A stretch of DNA of 64,000 nucleotides. It comes from Bog-473 sp963721585 (GTDB lineage Bacteria > Actinomycetota > Acidimicrobiia > Acidimicrobiales > RAAP-2). The stretch is from contig CAVRJN010000007.1 of the NCBI GenBank assembly GCA_963721585.1, forward strand, positions 1,116,001-1,180,000, in the 5' to 3' direction. This document shows positions 61,958 through 64,000 of the stretch, one piece after another. The notes beneath the pieces are model-generated. The model worked only from the letters and a program-made list of their open reading frames with translations, was not told the DNA's origin and did not search any database. Positions within the stretch are counted from its first letter, which is position 1; each line of letters starts with the position of its first letter. Made by a program: the position numbers and the translations under genes.

Positions 61958-62370
61958 GTTCCACTCCTTTGGAGGGCCTGCCACCAGGCCAGAGGCTGGA
62001 GGCCTCGTTGGGGGTGGCCCCGAGGACATCCTGCTTCGTCCACATGGACCGCGCACGAGATGGTCCGGACGACGCCTTCACGCCTTCCTCGGCCCTCACG
62101 GTGACGATAGGTGCATTCTTCCCGAATCGGCCGGCGCACCGTGACCCGACGGTAAACGTTCAACGACCGCCTCGAAATCGCCCACTCATCGCAACACAGC
62201 CGTCATGGCGGGTGAGTAGACCGTTGTCTGCCGCGTGACCCCGCTTCCCCCCGACCCCCCGGGAGGCGGGGTCGTGTCGTCTCCCACGGGTCCGCGCTCA
62301 CCGTTGTCGCTAGGATCCGATCTCGTTCCGGGCACTTGAGTCGCCGGAACGTTTTGGGTACACAGATGAC
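61958..62370. other. Divergent intergenic stretch with hairpin
   Basis: About 410 bases between the hydrolase and the next rightward gene. A hairpin with arms GACCCCGC (62237-62244) and GCGGGGTC (62266-62273) encloses a C-rich loop. It is placed between two divergent starts, so it is not a normal terminator. Confidence 0.5.
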
Positions 62371-62559
62371 ATGACCGATCAGAGCGCGATCTGCTCGAAA
62401 GACGGGTGCGACCGGGAGCTCACCCCCGTGCACGGCGCGACCGGTATCGACGCCGAGGGACGGGTGGGAACGTTGTGGACCTGCAAGGCCCATCGGACCG
62501 AGCTCTGGATGAAGGTCGGCGATGGCCTCGTTGCTCCACTGGAATGGTGGCCCGACTGA
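62371..62559 (+). CDS. Small protein with three Cys and one His, possible zinc binder
   Basis: 62 residues from ATG 62371: MTDQSAICSKDGCDRELTPV, then VGTLWTCKAHRTELWMKVG. Cys8, Cys13, Cys38 and His41 could hold a zinc ion. No ribosome site stands out. Probably real because composition and start fit, but no family is known. Confidence 0.5.
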   Translation: MTDQSAICSKDGCDRELTPVHGATGIDAEGRVGTLWTCKAHRTELWMKVGDGLVAPLEWWPD

Positions 62560-62605
62560 AAAGCGTGGTCCCGGCGCGGAGGTTCAGCGCGCCGGGCTCG
62601 TCTCT

Positions 62606-63604
62606 CTACCGGTTGTCGAGCTTGCCGAGCTCACGGAACCAGCCGAGCGTGGTGGCCAGTCCCTCATCGAGACTGATGGGGCTGTAGCCGAGCCGCTTGT
62701 ACGTCTTCGAGTCCTCGAGCTTGCGCCGGTCCGGGCGCGCCCGCGCTGCTTTCTCGGCGATCGCCACCAGAGTCGGTCCGAAGACCTTGGCCAGCTCGGG
62801 GTCGTCGGACGGCTCGACGTCGACGACCTCGTGGTCGAGTCCGGCCAGCCGTCCCATCCGGTTACAGGCATTGGCGATGCTGACGACGTCCTCCGGCCGG
62901 CCGTCGAGCATGTAGCGCTCGCCGGATACGCCCTTGTCGAGGGCCAGGATGCACCCGCGGGCGATGTCCTCGCCGTAGACCCAACTCACCGGGAACTTCA
63001 GGTAGCGCTCAATGCGGCCCCGCGCTGCGGACAACAGGACCCGGTTGAAGCTGGTCATACCGAGAGCGTTGCTCACGACGGGTGACGGCCCGAAGATGGC
63101 GCCGGGGTGCGTACTCACGACGTCCCTGCCCTTCTCGGCCCGCGACATGGCGTCGAGGAAGGCGGCCATCTTGGTGATGGTGTAGGGATCCGAGCTCGGC
63201 TCCTTGGTGACGGGCGCGTCCTCGCGATCGAGGCCTCCGGTGGTGTCGAAGAACGTGCCGGTGCTCACGGCCACCACCCGGCCCAGATCGACGGCCTCCG
63301 CCGCATCGAGCACGTTCTTGGTTCCACCGACGTTCACCGCCTCGAAGTCGGCCAGGTTCTGGCTCGCTCCGCCGAGCAGCGCGGCGCAATGGATGGCCGC
63401 GTCCGCCCCGCGTGCCGCCCGGACCACAGCGTCGGCATCGGTCACATCGCCGGTGACGACCTCGACGCCCAGCGCGGCGAGCGGCTCGGTGTCCGCGGTC
63501 TCCCGGGCGAGTGCACGCACGTGGTCGCCACGCTCGGCCAGCTGCTTGCAGATGTTGGCGCCGGCCAGGCCGGTGGCGCCGGTCACCAGAACCGTCTGGG
63601 TCAT
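62606..63604 (-). CDS. NAD(P)-dependent epimerase/dehydratase
   Basis: 332 residues of the extended SDR type. Rossmann motif MTQTVLVTGATGLAGANICK with GxxGxxG, then VVAVSTGTFFDTTGGLDRED and DPYTITKMAAFLDAM with the catalytic Tyr-x-x-x-Lys. Later VSTHPGAIFGPSP and FPVSWVYGEDIARGCILALD are usual for this group (dihydroflavonol reductase or 3-beta-HSD-like). Start overlaps the upstream gene stop (ATGA). Substrate unknown. Confidence 0.9.
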   Translation of the reverse strand: MTQTVLVTGATGLAGANICKQLAERGDHVRALARETADTEPLAALGVEVVTGDVTDADAVVRAARGADAAIHCAALLGGASQNLADFEAVNVGGTKNVLDAAEAVDLGRVVAVSTGTFFDTTGGLDREDAPVTKEPSSDPYTITKMAAFLDAMSRAEKGRDVVSTHPGAIFGPSPVVSNALGMTSFNRVLLSAARGRIERYLKFPVSWVYGEDIARGCILALDKGVSGERYMLDGRPEDVVSIANACNRMGRLAGLDHEVVDVEPSDDPELAKVFGPTLVAIAEKAARARPDRRKLEDSKTYKRLGYSPISLDEGLATTLGWFRELGKLDNR

Positions 63605-64000
63605 GCGGTCGCCTTGACAGCCGGCTGGTCCGGCTTGGCCGCGTCGACCTGGTCGGCACTGTAGGGGATGACGGGCGCGCCCGTGCCGTACAGATCCAGC
63701 GTGTGCAGGAAGCGGTGCAGACCCATGGCGTTGGCACAGGCGAAACCCAGCTCCACGATCTGTGCCGACGTGAAGACCTCGCCGAGCCGCCGATAGGTCT
63801 CGTCGTCGATGGCGTGGTGGTCAGCGGAGAGCAGGTCGAGGAATTCCACGGCCAGACGTTCCTGCTCGGTCAGGTCGCCGCCGTGACCCGGAGCGATCAG
63901 GCAGGCGACATCCTCATCGGAGATCGAGTCGTGCTTCCTCGACTGGCTACAGGGCTGGCACTCGCCCAGCTGGGCGCTGCGGATCCGCAACAGCTCAGTG
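63601..64000 (-). CDS. Carboxymuconolactone decarboxylase-family protein, 5' part outside
   Basis: The frame is open to the right edge (codons TELLRIRSAQLGECQPCSQSR), so the start is not in the window. The CxxC of the AhpD-like site is ECQPCSQSR. ERLAVEFLDLLSADHHAIDD and FTSAQIVELGFACANAMGLH-RFL follow the family. These proteins act as peroxidase-linked or decarboxylase trimers/hexamers. Coupled by ATGA to the epimerase gene downstream. Confidence 0.85.
   Translation of the reverse strand, partial: TELLRIRSAQLGECQPCSQSRKHDSISDEDVACLIAPGHGGDLTEQERLAVEFLDLLSADHHAIDDETYRRLGEVFTSAQIVELGFACANAMGLHRFLHTLDLYGTGAPVIPYSADQVDAAKPDQPAVKATA

Overview
The window is high-GC DNA from an actinobacterium, most likely a member of the Acidimicrobiia or a close lineage (inference). 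The evidence is a WhiB regulator, a LytR-CpsA-Psr enzyme with Thr-rich linkers, DUF2510 domains, a GTP-dependent PEP carboxykinase, and a gene order (rpmF, acpP, rnc, mutM, smc, ftsY, then coaD, rsmD, recG, DAK2, rpmB, thiL) that matches the mycobacterial core. No tRNA, rRNA or CRISPR array was found. One RNase P RNA gene and one ZTP riboswitch were found by eye.

Layout. 1-15.2 kb: a long leftward block of core genes for protein targeting, chromosome condensation, DNA repair, phospholipid and fatty-acid synthesis, ribosomal protein L32, CoA synthesis, 16S rRNA methylation and RecG. 15.2-28 kb: L28, thiamine-phosphate kinase, PEP carboxykinase, a broken MFS transporter, an Lrp-type sensor domain, an acyl-CoA racemase, a galactokinase, orphan trpD, an acyl-CoA dehydrogenase, an LCP cell-wall ligase and WhiB. 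28-31 kb: a peroxide/iron module (Fur/PerR, rubrerythrin, DUF3501) with two identical Fur-like operators, the second in front of a small four-cysteine protein, then pyrE. 31.3-37.7 kb: a double winged-helix protein and a tightly coupled glycerol operon (glpD, an alkyl-DHAP-synthase-like oxidase, glpK). 37.9-42.1 kb: a flavoprotein reductase, a metallo-beta-lactamase-fold hydrolase, xseB and xseA, divergent from rnpB.

42.1-60.5 kb is an accessory region. It starts right after rnpB, looks visibly lower in G+C (by eye, not computed), and has an IS110-family element, many small single-gene units, secreted repeat proteins, DUF2510/DUF4282 membrane proteins, a long-insert serine hydroxymethyltransferase under a ZTP riboswitch, a secreted glycoside hydrolase, and remnants of a P4-type phage primase joined to a broken secreted protein. 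60.5-64 kb returns to high GC with a secreted alpha/beta hydrolase, an NAD-dependent epimerase and a partial carboxymuconolactone-decarboxylase-family gene.

A technical point matters for any reader: at least seven genes, including the essential ftsY and smc, are each split by one-base frameshifts, mostly in short homopolymers. This looks like residual sequencing error rather than gene decay, and those genes are annotated here as single loci. The best candidates for new biology are the twin-operator four-cysteine protein, the IS110 element with its structured leader, the glycerol/ether-lipid-like operon, and the (TIG)n minisatellite surface protein.
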